A stretch of DNA of 64,000 bases, taken from assembly GCF_014218705.1 (NCBI RefSeq), contig NZ_JABBJF010000001.1, positions 372,001-436,000 of the forward strand, written 5' to 3'. Position 1 is the first letter of the stretch. Each line of letters opens with the position of its first letter. The stretch comes from Kluyvera sichuanensis (GTDB taxonomy: Bacteria > Pseudomonadota > Gammaproteobacteria > Enterobacterales > Enterobacteriaceae). The notes under the pieces were generated by a model. It worked only from the letters and a program-made list of their open reading frames with translations, was not told where the DNA came from and searched no databases. A program made the position numbers and the translations under genes. Shown piece after piece: positions 45,298 to 54,046 of the stretch.

Positions 45298-46788
45298 ATG
45301 TCACGCCAATGGTTAACGCTCATGGCTATCCTGATGGTCTATATCCCGGTGGCGATTGATGCCACCGTGCTGCACGTGGCCGCGCCGACGCTGAGCGTCG
45401 CGCTGGGCACCAGCGGCAATGAGCTGCTGTGGATCATTGATATCTATTCACTGGTAATGGCCGGGATGGTGCTGCCAATGGGCGCGCTCGGCGACAAGAT
45501 TGGTTTTAAACGCCTGCTGTTGCTCGGCAGCGGGATCTTTGGCCTGGCATCGCTGGCCGCGGCGTTTTCGCCGAGTGCGCTAACGCTGATTGCTTCACGC
45601 GCACTGCTGGCGATCGGCGCGGCGATGATTGTACCGGCCACGCTCGCCGGGATCCGTACCACCTTTGCTGAAGCGCGTCATCGTAATATGGCGCTGGGGC
45701 TGTGGGCGGCCGTTGGTTCCGGCGGCGCGGCGTTTGGCCCACTGGTGGGCGGCATGCTGCTGGAGCACTTCTATTGGGGATCGGTGTTCCTGATCAACGT
45801 ACCGATTGTGCTGGTGGTGATTGCCATTAATGCCAGAGTGGTGCCGCGCCAGCCTGCGCGACGCGAGCAGCCGCTGAATCTCTTTCAGGCGCTGGTGCTG
45901 ATTGCCGCCATCCTGATGCTGGTGTTTAGCGCCAAATCAGCGCTGAAGGGGCAGCTTGCGCTGTGGCTGGTAGCGATGGTGGCAATTGCCGGTGCTGGCA
46001 TGCTGTACTGGTTTGTCCGTAAACAGCTCTCGGCAACGCGCCCGATGGTGGATATGCGCCTCTTTACCCATCGCATTATTTTAAGCGGAGTCATGATGGC
46101 GATGACGGCGCTGATTACCCTGGTGGGCTTTGAGCTGCTGATGGCCCAGGAACTGCAGTTTGTGCACGGTAAAACGCCGTTTGAAGCCGGGCTGTTTATG
46201 CTACCCGTGATGGTGGCGAGCGGCTTCAGCGGCCCGATTGCCGGGATGCTGGTGTCGAAGCTGGGGCTGCGTGAAGTGGCGACCGGCGGGATGCTGTTAA
46301 GCGCGCTGAGCTTCCTTGGCCTGTCGATGACTGATTTTAGCACCCAGCAATGGCAGGCGTGGGGGCTGATGACGCTGCTGGGCTTTAGCGTTGCCAGCGC
46401 ACTGTTGGCCTCCAGCTCGGCAATTATGGCGGCGGCACCGAAAGAGAAAGCGGCAGCAGCAGGGGCCATTGAAACCATGGCCTACGAGCTTGGCGCGGGG
46501 CTGGGTATTGCGCTGTTTGGCCTGATCCTGACTCGCAGCTACACCTCGTCGATTGTGCTGCCCGCCGGGGTAGACGGTGCGGTAGCCGAGCAGGCAGCTT
46601 CATCGATTAGCGAAGCGATAAAGCTGGCGCAGTCGATGCCCGCCATCCCGGCACAAAGCCTGATTGACGCGGCAAAAATGGCGTTTATCAACTCGCACAG
46701 CATCGTGCTGGCGACGGCGGGCGTGCTGCTTCTGTTGCTGGCTGCTGGTATCTGGCGCAGTCTGGCAAAAGCACCTGCCTTACATTAA
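45298..46788 (+). CDS. smvA: MFS efflux pump SmvA (methyl viologen / cationic biocide resistance)
   Basis: A 496-residue, 14-helix DHA2-type major facilitator pump closely resembling Salmonella SmvA, with motif A region GALGDKIGFKRLLLLG and motif C region GLWAAVGSGGAAFGPLVGG. It exports quaternary ammonium and similar lipophilic cations by proton antiport. The ATG at 45298 follows GAGGAACGG; an ATG nine codons earlier lacks a site and sits next to the operator. Likely repressed by SmvR. Confidence 0.93.
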   Translation: MSRQWLTLMAILMVYIPVAIDATVLHVAAPTLSVALGTSGNELLWIIDIYSLVMAGMVLPMGALGDKIGFKRLLLLGSGIFGLASLAAAFSPSALTLIASRALLAIGAAMIVPATLAGIRTTFAEARHRNMALGLWAAVGSGGAAFGPLVGGMLLEHFYWGSVFLINVPIVLVVIAINARVVPRQPARREQPLNLFQALVLIAAILMLVFSAKSALKGQLALWLVAMVAIAGAGMLYWFVRKQLSATRPMVDMRLFTHRIILSGVMMAMTALITLVGFELLMAQELQFVHGKTPFEAGLFMLPVMVASGFSGPIAGMLVSKLGLREVATGGMLLSALSFLGLSMTDFSTQQWQAWGLMTLLGFSVASALLASSSAIMAAAPKEKAAAAGAIETMAYELGAGLGIALFGLILTRSYTSSIVLPAGVDGAVAEQAASSISEAIKLAQSMPAIPAQSLIDAAKMAFINSHSIVLATAGVLLLLLAAGIWRSLAKAPALH

Positions 46789-46791
46789 CCC

Positions 46792-47589
46792 TTAAAGCTG
46801 AAGAGAAAGCTCCATCGCTGCCCGTCGCAACGGCGCGAGGGCTTTCTCTTTTAGCGCGGCAGCGTTGGTAGAGCCAGCCGGCACGCCAACGTTCAATGCG
46901 GCTACCGTTTGCCCGCTCCGTGAGAGCAACGGCACCGCCAGCGAACACAATCCCACCTCAATTTGCCGGTCGGCGAGCGCGTAGCCCTGCATACGCACGC
47001 GGGCTATTTCTTCGCGCAGGCTCGGCACGTCGCATAGGGTGTGCGGGGTATAGCGGATCAAATTTGCACGTGACAACGTCACTTCCAACTGTTCTTCCGG
47101 CAGTGCGCTCAGCAGCACGCGCCCCATTGAGGTTGTCCACGCGGGTAGGCGGCTGCCGCGACCAATATCTACACTGAGCAGATTATTCACCGCTGAGCGG
47201 GCGATATAGAGCACGTTGTCGCCGTCAAGGGTTGCGGCCGAACAGGACTCGCCCAACGCTTTACCCAGACTGTCCAGCGCGTTCTGCGCTACCTTCGCCA
47301 GCGGTGTACCCGCCAGGTAAGCATGACCGACCGCCAGCACGCGCGGCAGCAGTTCATAGCTACGGCCATCCGGGCTATGCACCATGCCGAGTGCTGCCAG
47401 GGTATACAGGCAGCGGCGAACCGCCGCGCGGGAGATCTGCGTTTTCTGGCTGAGCTGGGAGATGGTCAGACGTTGACGCTGTGGGGTAAACGCGCTTAGC
47501 ACCTCCAACCCTCGCGCCAGTGAAAGCATAAAGTTAGGGTTGTGTTCGGCCTGGCGGGCACTAAGGGTATCCGTTTTTTTATCGCTCAT
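46792..47589 (-). CDS. IclR-family regulator of the cat-ben cluster
   Basis: A 265-residue IclR/PcaR-type activator: N-terminal winged helix LTISQLSQKTQISRAAVRRCLY and a C-terminal effector domain ending LAPLRRAAMELSLQL. It is divergent from catB and most similar in style to PcaR/PobR/CatR-like aromatic regulators, so muconate or beta-ketoadipate is a plausible inducer. GAGGG lies before the ATG. Its stop is three bases past the smvA stop (convergent). Confidence 0.82.
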   Translation of the reverse strand: MSDKKTDTLSARQAEHNPNFMLSLARGLEVLSAFTPQRQRLTISQLSQKTQISRAAVRRCLYTLAALGMVHSPDGRSYELLPRVLAVGHAYLAGTPLAKVAQNALDSLGKALGESCSAATLDGDNVLYIARSAVNNLLSVDIGRGSRLPAWTTSMGRVLLSALPEEQLEVTLSRANLIRYTPHTLCDVPSLREEIARVRMQGYALADRQIEVGLCSLAVPLLSRSGQTVAALNVGVPAGSTNAAALKEKALAPLRRAAMELSLQL

Positions 47590-47638
47590 TTCATCCCTCT
47601 ACGACAAAAGCTATAGGCTCACTGAGCATCACTATATC

Positions 47639-47680
47639 GTGGGGAAAAACCGCGGCGATTTGGCGTGCTGGTTTTCCCAC
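47639..47680. promoter_or_regulatory. Inverted repeat between the IclR gene and catB
   Basis: GTGGGGAAAAACC at 47639-47651 and GGTTTTCCCAC at 47670-47680 are near-perfect inverted copies 18 bases apart, in the divergent promoter region. This could be the binding site of the IclR-type regulator. Confidence 0.45.
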
Positions 47681-47849
47681 TGCGATCACATTATTAACCG
47701 CAATTTAACAAGCGCGTCGATTATCGCACAACATTTCGATGACCGCCGTTGACCGTTTTCCTCGCCCAGACCTATTGTCAAAAGCATCGTTACCCCACGT
47801 GATATTCAGGGGCATTCGACGTGATGCAATTGATGAGCAGGAAGAGAAA

Positions 47850-48968
47850 ATGAGCGCGACCATAGAACATATTGAAAGCTGGCTGGTGGATGTGCCGACG
47901 ATTCGGCCACACAAGCTGTCGATGACCACCATGGGCTGCCAGACGTTGGTGATTATCCGAATAACGCGTTCGGATGGCATTGACGGTATCTGAGAGGCGA
48001 CCACCATTGGTGGACTGAGCTACGGCGTGGAAAGCCCGGAGGCGATCGCTTCGGCGATTAACGATTATCTGCTGCCGTTACTCAAAGGCCAGCCCGCCGA
48101 TAATCTCAATGCGCTGACCGCGCGAATGAACAGCGCGGTTAAGGGCAATACCTTTGCCAAATCGGCCATCGAAACCGCGCTACTGGATGCGCAAGGTAAA
48201 GCGCTGGGGCTGCCAGTTTCCGCGCTGCTGGGCGGGGCGCTCAGCACCTCATTGCCGGTGCTGTGGACGCTGGCCAGCGGCGACACGGCAAAAGATATCG
48301 CCGAGGGCGAAAGGCTGCTGGCGGAGCGTCGCCATCAGGCCTTCAAGTTAAAAATAGGTGCCCGCGAACTGGCGACCGATCTGCGTCACACCCGCGCCAT
48401 TGTTGAAGCGCTGGGTGACCGGGCCAGTATTCGCGTTGACGTTAACCAGGCGTGGGACGCGACGGTCGCTGCCAAAGGCTGCCGTGAACTGGCGGCGATG
48501 GGTGTCGATCTGATTGAACAGCCGGTCAGCGCGCAGGACAACGCCGCGCTGGTACGACTGAGCCACCAGATTGAAACCGCTATTCTGGCCGATGAAGCCG
48601 TCTCGACCCACTACGATGGCTACCGGCTGGCGCAGCAGGGTTTTAGCGGCGCCTATGCGTTGAAAATAGCCAAAGCCGGTGGCCCGCAAAGCGTGCTGGC
48701 GCTGGCTAACGTGGCACAGGCCGCAGGCGTTGGGCTGTACGGCGGCACCATGCTGGAAGGTACTGTCGGTACCGTTGCCTCGCTGCATGCATGGTCAACG
48801 CTACCGCTGCAGTGGGGGACCGAGATGTTTGGCCCGCTGCTGCTTAAAGATGACATTGTCAGCGTTCCGCTCACTTTTGCCGAAGGTGTGGTGACGCTGC
48901 CGCAAACGCCGGGTCTGGGCGTAGAACTGGATGAAGACAAACTGCGCTATTACAACCGTAAAGCGTAA
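47850..48968 (+). pseudogene. catB: Muconate cycloisomerase, interrupted by an in-frame TGA
   Basis: Enolase-superfamily enzyme that cyclises cis,cis-muconate to muconolactone. The frame starts MSATIEHIESWLVDVPTIRP after AGGAAGAG and reads RSDGIDGI, then TGA at 47991-47993 (codon 48), then without frame change EATTIGGLSYGVESPEA and on to the natural stop. The family has Gly-Glu-Ala here (GI-G-EATTIGG), so a GGA codon appears to have become TGA by one base change. The rest is intact, including FKLKIGARE (catalytic Lys), DVNQAWD and EQPV. No SECIS-like loop follows. It is either a recent pseudogene or a sequencing error; a GTG at 48027 could restart an N-truncated protein. Confidence 0.9.
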
Positions 48969-48980
48969 TGGGAGAGCATA

Positions 48981-49271
48981 ATGCTATTTAAAGTTGATAT
49001 GACCGTGAATATTCCGTTGGGATTTCCTGCGGCTGAAATTGAGGAAATAAAACTACGGGAGAAAAATTATTCACAACAGTTGCAGCGAGAAGGAAAATGG
49101 CGACATATCTGGCGCGTTGCCGGTCTTTACGCCAACGTCAGTATTTTCGATGTGAAAGATGCCGAAGAATTGCATCAAATATTAATGGCTTTACCGTTAT
49201 ATCCGTTTATGCAAATTCGCGTGGAGGCGCTTTGCCGCCATCCTTCATCGATTCGTGAAGACGACCGTTAA
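48981..49271 (+). CDS. catC: Muconolactone delta-isomerase
   Basis: A 96-residue decameric isomerase converting muconolactone to beta-ketoadipate enol-lactone. It shows MLFKVDMTVNIPLGFP and WRHIWRVAGLYANVSIFDV, diagnostic of CatC. It lies 12 bases after catB on the same strand, so it depends on the interrupted catB for substrate. Confidence 0.95.
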   Translation: MLFKVDMTVNIPLGFPAAEIEEIKLREKNYSQQLQREGKWRHIWRVAGLYANVSIFDVKDAEELHQILMALPLYPFMQIRVEALCRHPSSIREDDR

Positions 49272-49292
49272 TAATAAGAAGAACTACCCTCG

Positions 49293-49310
49293 CGCCGGGT
49301 TATCCCGGCG
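49293..49310 (+). repeat. Intercistronic hairpin catC-catA
   Basis: Perfect 7-bp stem CGCCGGG / CCCGGCG with loop TTAT in the catC-catA gap. There is no T-run, so it is more likely an mRNA-processing or stability hairpin than a full terminator. Confidence 0.5.
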
Positions 49311-49340
49311 AATACCCTACGATAATAAGTGAGAATAATT

Positions 49341-50267
49341 ATGAGTAATGCATTCGTAAGACAAGATGCTGTGCAGAAATTATTACGTGAAGGTGCCGGT
49401 TTAAATGTGGAAGGCGGCGACGAGCGGTTTAAATCGATAGTTCACCGCCTGCTGGAAAATATCTGTACGCTGATTGATGACTATAACGTGACGGAAGAAG
49501 AGTTCTGGCATGCAGTGAATTATCTGCACGAATTAGGTGGCCGTCAGGAGGCCGCACTGCTGGCGGCGGGTCTGGGTCTTGAACACTTCCTGGACCTGCG
49601 CCAGGATGCCATTGACGCCGCCGCTCAGCGTGAAACCGGTACGCCGCGCACTATTGAAGGCCCGCTGTACGTCGCGAACGCACCGCTGGCCGATGGGCAT
49701 ACCCGTATGGATGATGGCAAAGATGCCGGTGAAGTGATGTGGCTGCACGGTCAGGTTAACGACACCCAGGGCCGCCCGGTGGCTAACGCCATCGTCGATA
49801 TCTGGCACGCCAATACCCTCGGTAACTACTCCTTCTTTGACCAGAGCCAGAGCGAATACAACCTACGCCGCCGTATTCGTACTGGTGCGGATGGACGCTA
49901 CAGCGTGCGCAGCATTATGCCATCTGGCTACGGCTGCCCGCCGGACGGCCCAACCCAGAAGCTGCTTGACCGTTTGGGTCGTCACGGTAATCGTCCGGCG
50001 CATATTCACTTCTTCGTTTCTGCGCCCGGCCATAAGCATCTGACCAGCCAGATTAACCTCAACGGTGATAAATATCTGTGGGATGATTTTGCCTTTGCCA
50101 CCCGTGACGGGCTGATTGCCGACCCGGTTAAAGTGACCGACCGCGCGCTGATTCAGCAGCGTGAGCTCGACGGTGAGCATACCGAAGTGCATTTTGATTT
50201 GACCCTGTGTAAAGCGCTCAGCACTGACGAAGAACAGCGCGGTACGCGCCTGCGCGCACAAGAGTAA
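49341..50267 (+). CDS. catA: Catechol 1,2-dioxygenase
   Basis: A 308-residue intradiol ring-cleavage enzyme turning catechol into cis,cis-muconate with a non-heme Fe(III). Ligand motifs are visible: Tyr in NTLGNYSFFDQS, Tyr in MPSGYGCPPDG, and two His in RPAHIHFFVS. The N-terminal helical dimer domain (residues 1-105) is present. The start at 49341 (MSNAFVRQDAV) agrees with other CatA proteins. Confidence 0.96.
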   Translation: MSNAFVRQDAVQKLLREGAGLNVEGGDERFKSIVHRLLENICTLIDDYNVTEEEFWHAVNYLHELGGRQEAALLAAGLGLEHFLDLRQDAIDAAAQRETGTPRTIEGPLYVANAPLADGHTRMDDGKDAGEVMWLHGQVNDTQGRPVANAIVDIWHANTLGNYSFFDQSQSEYNLRRRIRTGADGRYSVRSIMPSGYGCPPDGPTQKLLDRLGRHGNRPAHIHFFVSAPGHKHLTSQINLNGDKYLWDDFAFATRDGLIADPVKVTDRALIQQRELDGEHTEVHFDLTLCKALSTDEEQRGTRLRAQE

Positions 50268-50282
50268 TTCGCTGCGTTCATT

Positions 50283-50314
50283 TTATTCTCCGGCTTTATA
50301 TGGCCGGAGAATAA
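50283..50314 (+). repeat. Perfect 12-bp hairpin between catA and benA
   Basis: TTATTCTCCGGC (50283-50294) and GCCGGAGAATAA (50303-50314) with an 8-base loop. No T-run follows. It may be an attenuator-like or processing structure separating cat from ben mRNA. Confidence 0.5.
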
Positions 50315-50369
50315 TGACTATCTCTGAATATTGCACTTTATTCCTGAAACATGCAGGAGGGTACGACTC

Positions 50370-51752
50370 ATGCAAAAAATGTTCACCACGCTGAAAGATA
50401 AAATCAACAATGCGTTAATTGTGGATCGTGAGAATCATATTTATCGCTGCCATCGCTCAATATTTACCGATCAGCAGTTATTTGATTTTGAAATGAAGCA
50501 TATCTTTGAAGGTAATTGGGCGTTTCTGGCCCATGAAAGCCAAATACCCGAAGCCGGCGATTATTATACGCTGACCCTGGGGCGCCAGCCGGTGATTATT
50601 ACCCGTGACAAAAAGAACGAACTCCATGCGTTAATTAATAGCTGCGCCCACCGTGGCGCGATGCTATGTCGACGCAAAACCGGGAATAAGAATTCATTTA
50701 CCTGCCCGTTCCACGGCTGGACGTTCAGTAATAACGGCAAGCTATTAAAAGCCAAAGATGAAAGTACCGGCGGCTACCCGGAAAGCTTTAAGCATGAAGG
50801 TTCGCACGACTTACAAAAATTACCGCGTTTCCAGTCCTATCGCGGGTTCCTGTTCGGCAGCCTGAGCGACGATGTTCAGTCGTTGGAGGAATATCTCGGG
50901 GAAACCTGCAAGATTATCGACCTGATCGTTGACCAGGCGGCGGAAGGACTGGAAGTGCTTAACGGTTCTTCAAGCTATGTCTACGAAGGTAACTGGAAGC
51001 TCGGGGCGGAAAACGGGGCCGACGGCTATCACGTCAGCGTGGTGCACTGGAACTATGCCTCAACCATGTCACGCCGTAACTACGAAGCGGAAGGCACCCA
51101 TGCGGTGGATGCTAACGGCTGGTCGAAAAGCATCGGTGGCGGCTACGGCTTTGATAACGGTCATATGCTGCTGTGGACGCGGGCGCTGAACCCGGAAGTG
51201 CGCCCGGTTTATGAACATCGTGAGCGCCTGCAGGCCGAATTTGGTGATTCCCGCGCCGACCAGATGGTCAACGAAACGCGCAACCTGTGCCTCTATCCCA
51301 ACGTCTATCTGATGGATCAGTTCTCCACTCAGATCCGCGTGATCCGCCCGATATCTGTTGATAAAACCGAAGTCACCATCTGGTGCTTTGCGCCGAAGGG
51401 AGAATCTGACCAGGCACGCGCGCTGCGTATTCGCCAGTACGAGGATTTCTTTAACGTCAGCGGTATGGGAACACCGGACGATCTCGAAGAGTTCAGCGCT
51501 TGCCAGCGCGGCTATCACGGGGAAAATCTGCCGTGGAGCGATCTGAGCCGCGGCGCGCTGCACTGGGTCGATGGCCCGGACGAGCATGCGCAGCAATCAG
51601 GGTTCCGCCCGCTGCTGAGCGGGGTGAAATCAGAAGATGAAGCGCTCTATATCGCCCATCACCACCACTGGCAGAACGTGATGCTAGCGGCGCTGGAAAA
51701 AGAGCAGCAGCGTTATGACCAGTCAATTACCCAACGTGTGGAGGTGGCCTGA
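50370..51752 (+). CDS. benA: Benzoate 1,2-dioxygenase, large (alpha) subunit
   Basis: A 460-residue ring-hydroxylating oxygenase subunit. The Rieske [2Fe-2S] motif is C-x-H...C-x2-H in NSCAHRGAMLC and FTCPFHGWTF. The mononuclear iron region contains GADGYHVSVVHWNY. It adds O2 to benzoate to give the cis-diol. The start at 50370 follows AGGAGGG; a longer frame from 50331 lacks a site. Its stop overlaps benB (TGATG). Confidence 0.95.
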   Translation: MQKMFTTLKDKINNALIVDRENHIYRCHRSIFTDQQLFDFEMKHIFEGNWAFLAHESQIPEAGDYYTLTLGRQPVIITRDKKNELHALINSCAHRGAMLCRRKTGNKNSFTCPFHGWTFSNNGKLLKAKDESTGGYPESFKHEGSHDLQKLPRFQSYRGFLFGSLSDDVQSLEEYLGETCKIIDLIVDQAAEGLEVLNGSSSYVYEGNWKLGAENGADGYHVSVVHWNYASTMSRRNYEAEGTHAVDANGWSKSIGGGYGFDNGHMLLWTRALNPEVRPVYEHRERLQAEFGDSRADQMVNETRNLCLYPNVYLMDQFSTQIRVIRPISVDKTEVTIWCFAPKGESDQARALRIRQYEDFFNVSGMGTPDDLEEFSACQRGYHGENLPWSDLSRGALHWVDGPDEHAQQSGFRPLLSGVKSEDEALYIAHHHHWQNVMLAALEKEQQRYDQSITQRVEVA

Positions 51753-52237
51753 TGTTGACGCTTGAACAGGTTCGCCAGTTTCTCTATTACGAAGCCCGCC
51801 TGCTGGACGACCGTCAGTGGGATGAGTGGCTGAACTGCTACAGCCCGAAGGTGGTGTACTGGATGCCTGCCTGGGGCGACGACGACAAGCTCACCCGCGA
51901 CCCGCAGCGCGAAATTTCGCTGATCTACTACCCGAGCCGCGATGGCCTGGAAGACCGGGTGTACCGCATTAAGACCGAACGCTCCGGGGCGAGCACGCCC
52001 GAGCCGCGCACCACCCATATGATCAGCAACGTTGAGCTGCTGGGGGAAACCGAGCAGGGCATGGAGGTGCGCTACAACTGGGTGACCTATTGTCATCGCT
52101 ATCAGCATACCGATGCGTGGTTTGGCTCGACCTGCTGCACGCTGGTCGACAACGATGGGCAGCCGCAGATCATCCGCAAAACCGTGCGCCTGAATAACGA
52201 CTACATCCGTCAGGTGATTGACGTTTACCACATTTAA
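51752..52237 (+). CDS. benB: Benzoate 1,2-dioxygenase, small (beta) subunit
   Basis: A 161-residue structural beta subunit (NTF2-like cone fold) completing the hexameric oxygenase. It shows VRQFLYYEARLLDDRQWDEW and TTHMISNVELL, typical of BenB/XylY. It overlaps benA by one base and precedes benC by nine. Confidence 0.95.
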   Translation: MLTLEQVRQFLYYEARLLDDRQWDEWLNCYSPKVVYWMPAWGDDDKLTRDPQREISLIYYPSRDGLEDRVYRIKTERSGASTPEPRTTHMISNVELLGETEQGMEVRYNWVTYCHRYQHTDAWFGSTCCTLVDNDGQPQIIRKTVRLNNDYIRQVIDVYHI

Positions 52238-52246
52238 GAGGTGCCT

Positions 52247-53263
52247 ATGACCTTTAACATTGCGCTCAATTTTGAGGACGGCATCACCCGTTTTATTCAG
52301 TGTAACGCCGGGGAGAAAGTACTGGATGCCGCCTATCGCCAGAAGGTGAATCTGCCGATGGATTGTTCCGACGGCGTGTGCGGAACCTGTAAGTGTCACT
52401 GCACCAGTGGGGAATATGGCCTGGGGGACGATTATCTCGAAGAGGCGTTAAGCGAAGAGGAAGCCGACGAACGCCAGGTGCTGACCTGTCAGATGGTGCC
52501 AACCAGCGACTGCGTGATTGACGTACCGGTGGCGGCCGCGCAGTGCAAAACCGCGCTGGCGACGCTGGGCGCGGAGGTGCAGCAGGTTAATTTGCTCTCC
52601 GACACCGCCATTGAGCTGGTGGTTAAACTCGACGATGCGCTCGCGTTTCTGCCCGGTCAGTACATCAACATTCAGGTGCCGGGTACGCCGCAGGTTCGTG
52701 CCTATTCGTTCAGCTCTTTGCCCGGCGCAGACGTGGGCAGCTTCCTGATTCGCAACGTGCCGGGGGGCTTAATGAGCCAGTGGCTGACCCAGCGAGCCCG
52801 ACCGGGGGATCGGCTGACGCTGAGCGGCCCGATGGGCAGCTTCTATCTGCGAAACGGTGAACGTCCGCTGCTGATGCTGGCGGGGGGAACGGGGCTGGCA
52901 CCGCTGCTGTCGATGCTGCAAACCCTAGCGGCACAGGGAAGCACTCGTCCGGTCACGCTGCTGTACGGCGTCACCCGTGACGGTGATCTGGTCAAGACGC
53001 AAGAGCTTGATGCCTTTATCGCGCAACTGCCTGGATACCGCTGGCTGCCGGTAGTGGCCGATGCCCAGAGCGCCTGTCCGCAGCGCGGTTTTGTCACCGA
53101 GCATCTTGATGAGGCGATGCTGAACGATGGCGACGTCGATATCTATCTGTGCGGCCCACCGCCGATGGTTAACGCCGTCTCTACGGCGCTGCGTGAACGG
53201 GGGATCTCGCCTGCGGGATTCTGGTATGAGAAGTTTATCGCCAGCCAGAGCGCGGCGGCATAA
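52247..53263 (+). CDS. benC: Benzoate 1,2-dioxygenase electron transfer component
   Basis: A 338-residue reductase that feeds NADH electrons to BenAB. Order: N-terminal plant-type [2Fe-2S] ferredoxin (CSDGVCGTCKCHC, then Cys in VLTCQM), an FAD domain (RAYSFSSLPG), and an NAD domain (LAGGTGLAPLLSML, YLCGPPPMV). ATG 52247 follows GAGG; a GTG two codons before is rejected. Confidence 0.95.
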   Translation: MTFNIALNFEDGITRFIQCNAGEKVLDAAYRQKVNLPMDCSDGVCGTCKCHCTSGEYGLGDDYLEEALSEEEADERQVLTCQMVPTSDCVIDVPVAAAQCKTALATLGAEVQQVNLLSDTAIELVVKLDDALAFLPGQYINIQVPGTPQVRAYSFSSLPGADVGSFLIRNVPGGLMSQWLTQRARPGDRLTLSGPMGSFYLRNGERPLLMLAGGTGLAPLLSMLQTLAAQGSTRPVTLLYGVTRDGDLVKTQELDAFIAQLPGYRWLPVVADAQSACPQRGFVTEHLDEAMLNDGDVDIYLCGPPPMVNAVSTALRERGISPAGFWYEKFIASQSAAA

Positions 53264-53272
53264 GGAGCGATG

Positions 53273-54046
53273 ATGCGATTTACTAATAAAGTGCTGGCTA
53301 TCACCGGTGCTGCGCAGGGCATTGGTCGTCAGACGGCCGAACAGGCTGCTCGTGAAGGCGCGCGCCTGCTATTGATTGACCGTTCACGCTACGTGCACGA
53401 ACTGGCGGCGACGCTGACCGCCAATGGGTGTGACGTGCTAGCGTTGGAAGCCGACCTTGAGCAGTGGGAGAGCACCGAACGGGTATTTGCCGACGGGGTG
53501 GCGCACTTTGGCCGCCTGGATGTGGTGATTAATAACGTGGGCGGCACCATCTGGGCGCGTCCGTTTGCAGAATATCAGCCCGATCAGATCGAAAAAGAGA
53601 TCCGCCGTTCGCTATTCCCCACGCTCTGGAGCTGCCGGGCGGCGCTGCCGTGGATGCTGAAGCAGGGCAAAGGCAGCATCGTGAATATCTCATCGGTGGC
53701 AACGGCTGGGGTTAACCGGGTTCCGTATTCGGCGGCGAAAGGCGGCGTGAACGCGCTGACCCGTTCGCTGGCCCTTGAATATAGCGATAGTGGTATTCGG
53801 ATTAACGCCGTTGCGCCTGGAGGCACAGATGCACCGGCACGCCTGACGCCGAGAAATGACGAGCAGCCGACAGAGCAGGAAAAGGCGTGGTATCAGCAGG
53901 TGGTGGATCAAACGGTGGCAAGCAGCCTGATGCATCGCTACGGCACGCTGGCGGAACAGGCGAATGCTATCCTGTTTCTCGCCAGCGATGAGGCCAGCTA
54001 CATCACCGGGGTGACGCTGCCGGTAGCGGGAGGCGACCTCGGCTAA
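53273..54046 (+). CDS. benD: cis-1,2-dihydroxycyclohexa-3,5-diene-1-carboxylate dehydrogenase
   Basis: A 257-residue short-chain dehydrogenase that rearomatises the benzoate diol to catechol with release of CO2. It has the NAD motif TGAAQGIGRQTAE, NNVGGTIWARP, and the catalytic YSAAKGG. The second of two adjacent ATGs (53273) has better spacing to AGGAG. Its end overlaps yddG by four bases on the opposite strand. No benzoate transporter (benE/benK) or catD follows. Confidence 0.94.
   Translation: MRFTNKVLAITGAAQGIGRQTAEQAAREGARLLLIDRSRYVHELAATLTANGCDVLALEADLEQWESTERVFADGVAHFGRLDVVINNVGGTIWARPFAEYQPDQIEKEIRRSLFPTLWSCRAALPWMLKQGKGSIVNISSVATAGVNRVPYSAAKGGVNALTRSLALEYSDSGIRINAVAPGGTDAPARLTPRNDEQPTEQEKAWYQQVVDQTVASSLMHRYGTLAEQANAILFLASDEASYITGVTLPVAGGDLG

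Noticed and set aside
47991-47993. catB TGA as a selenocysteine codon
   Set aside because: Muconate cycloisomerases have Gly here, no redox role is known, and the following CCACC/GGTGG mini-hairpin lacks the SECIS loop and spacing.
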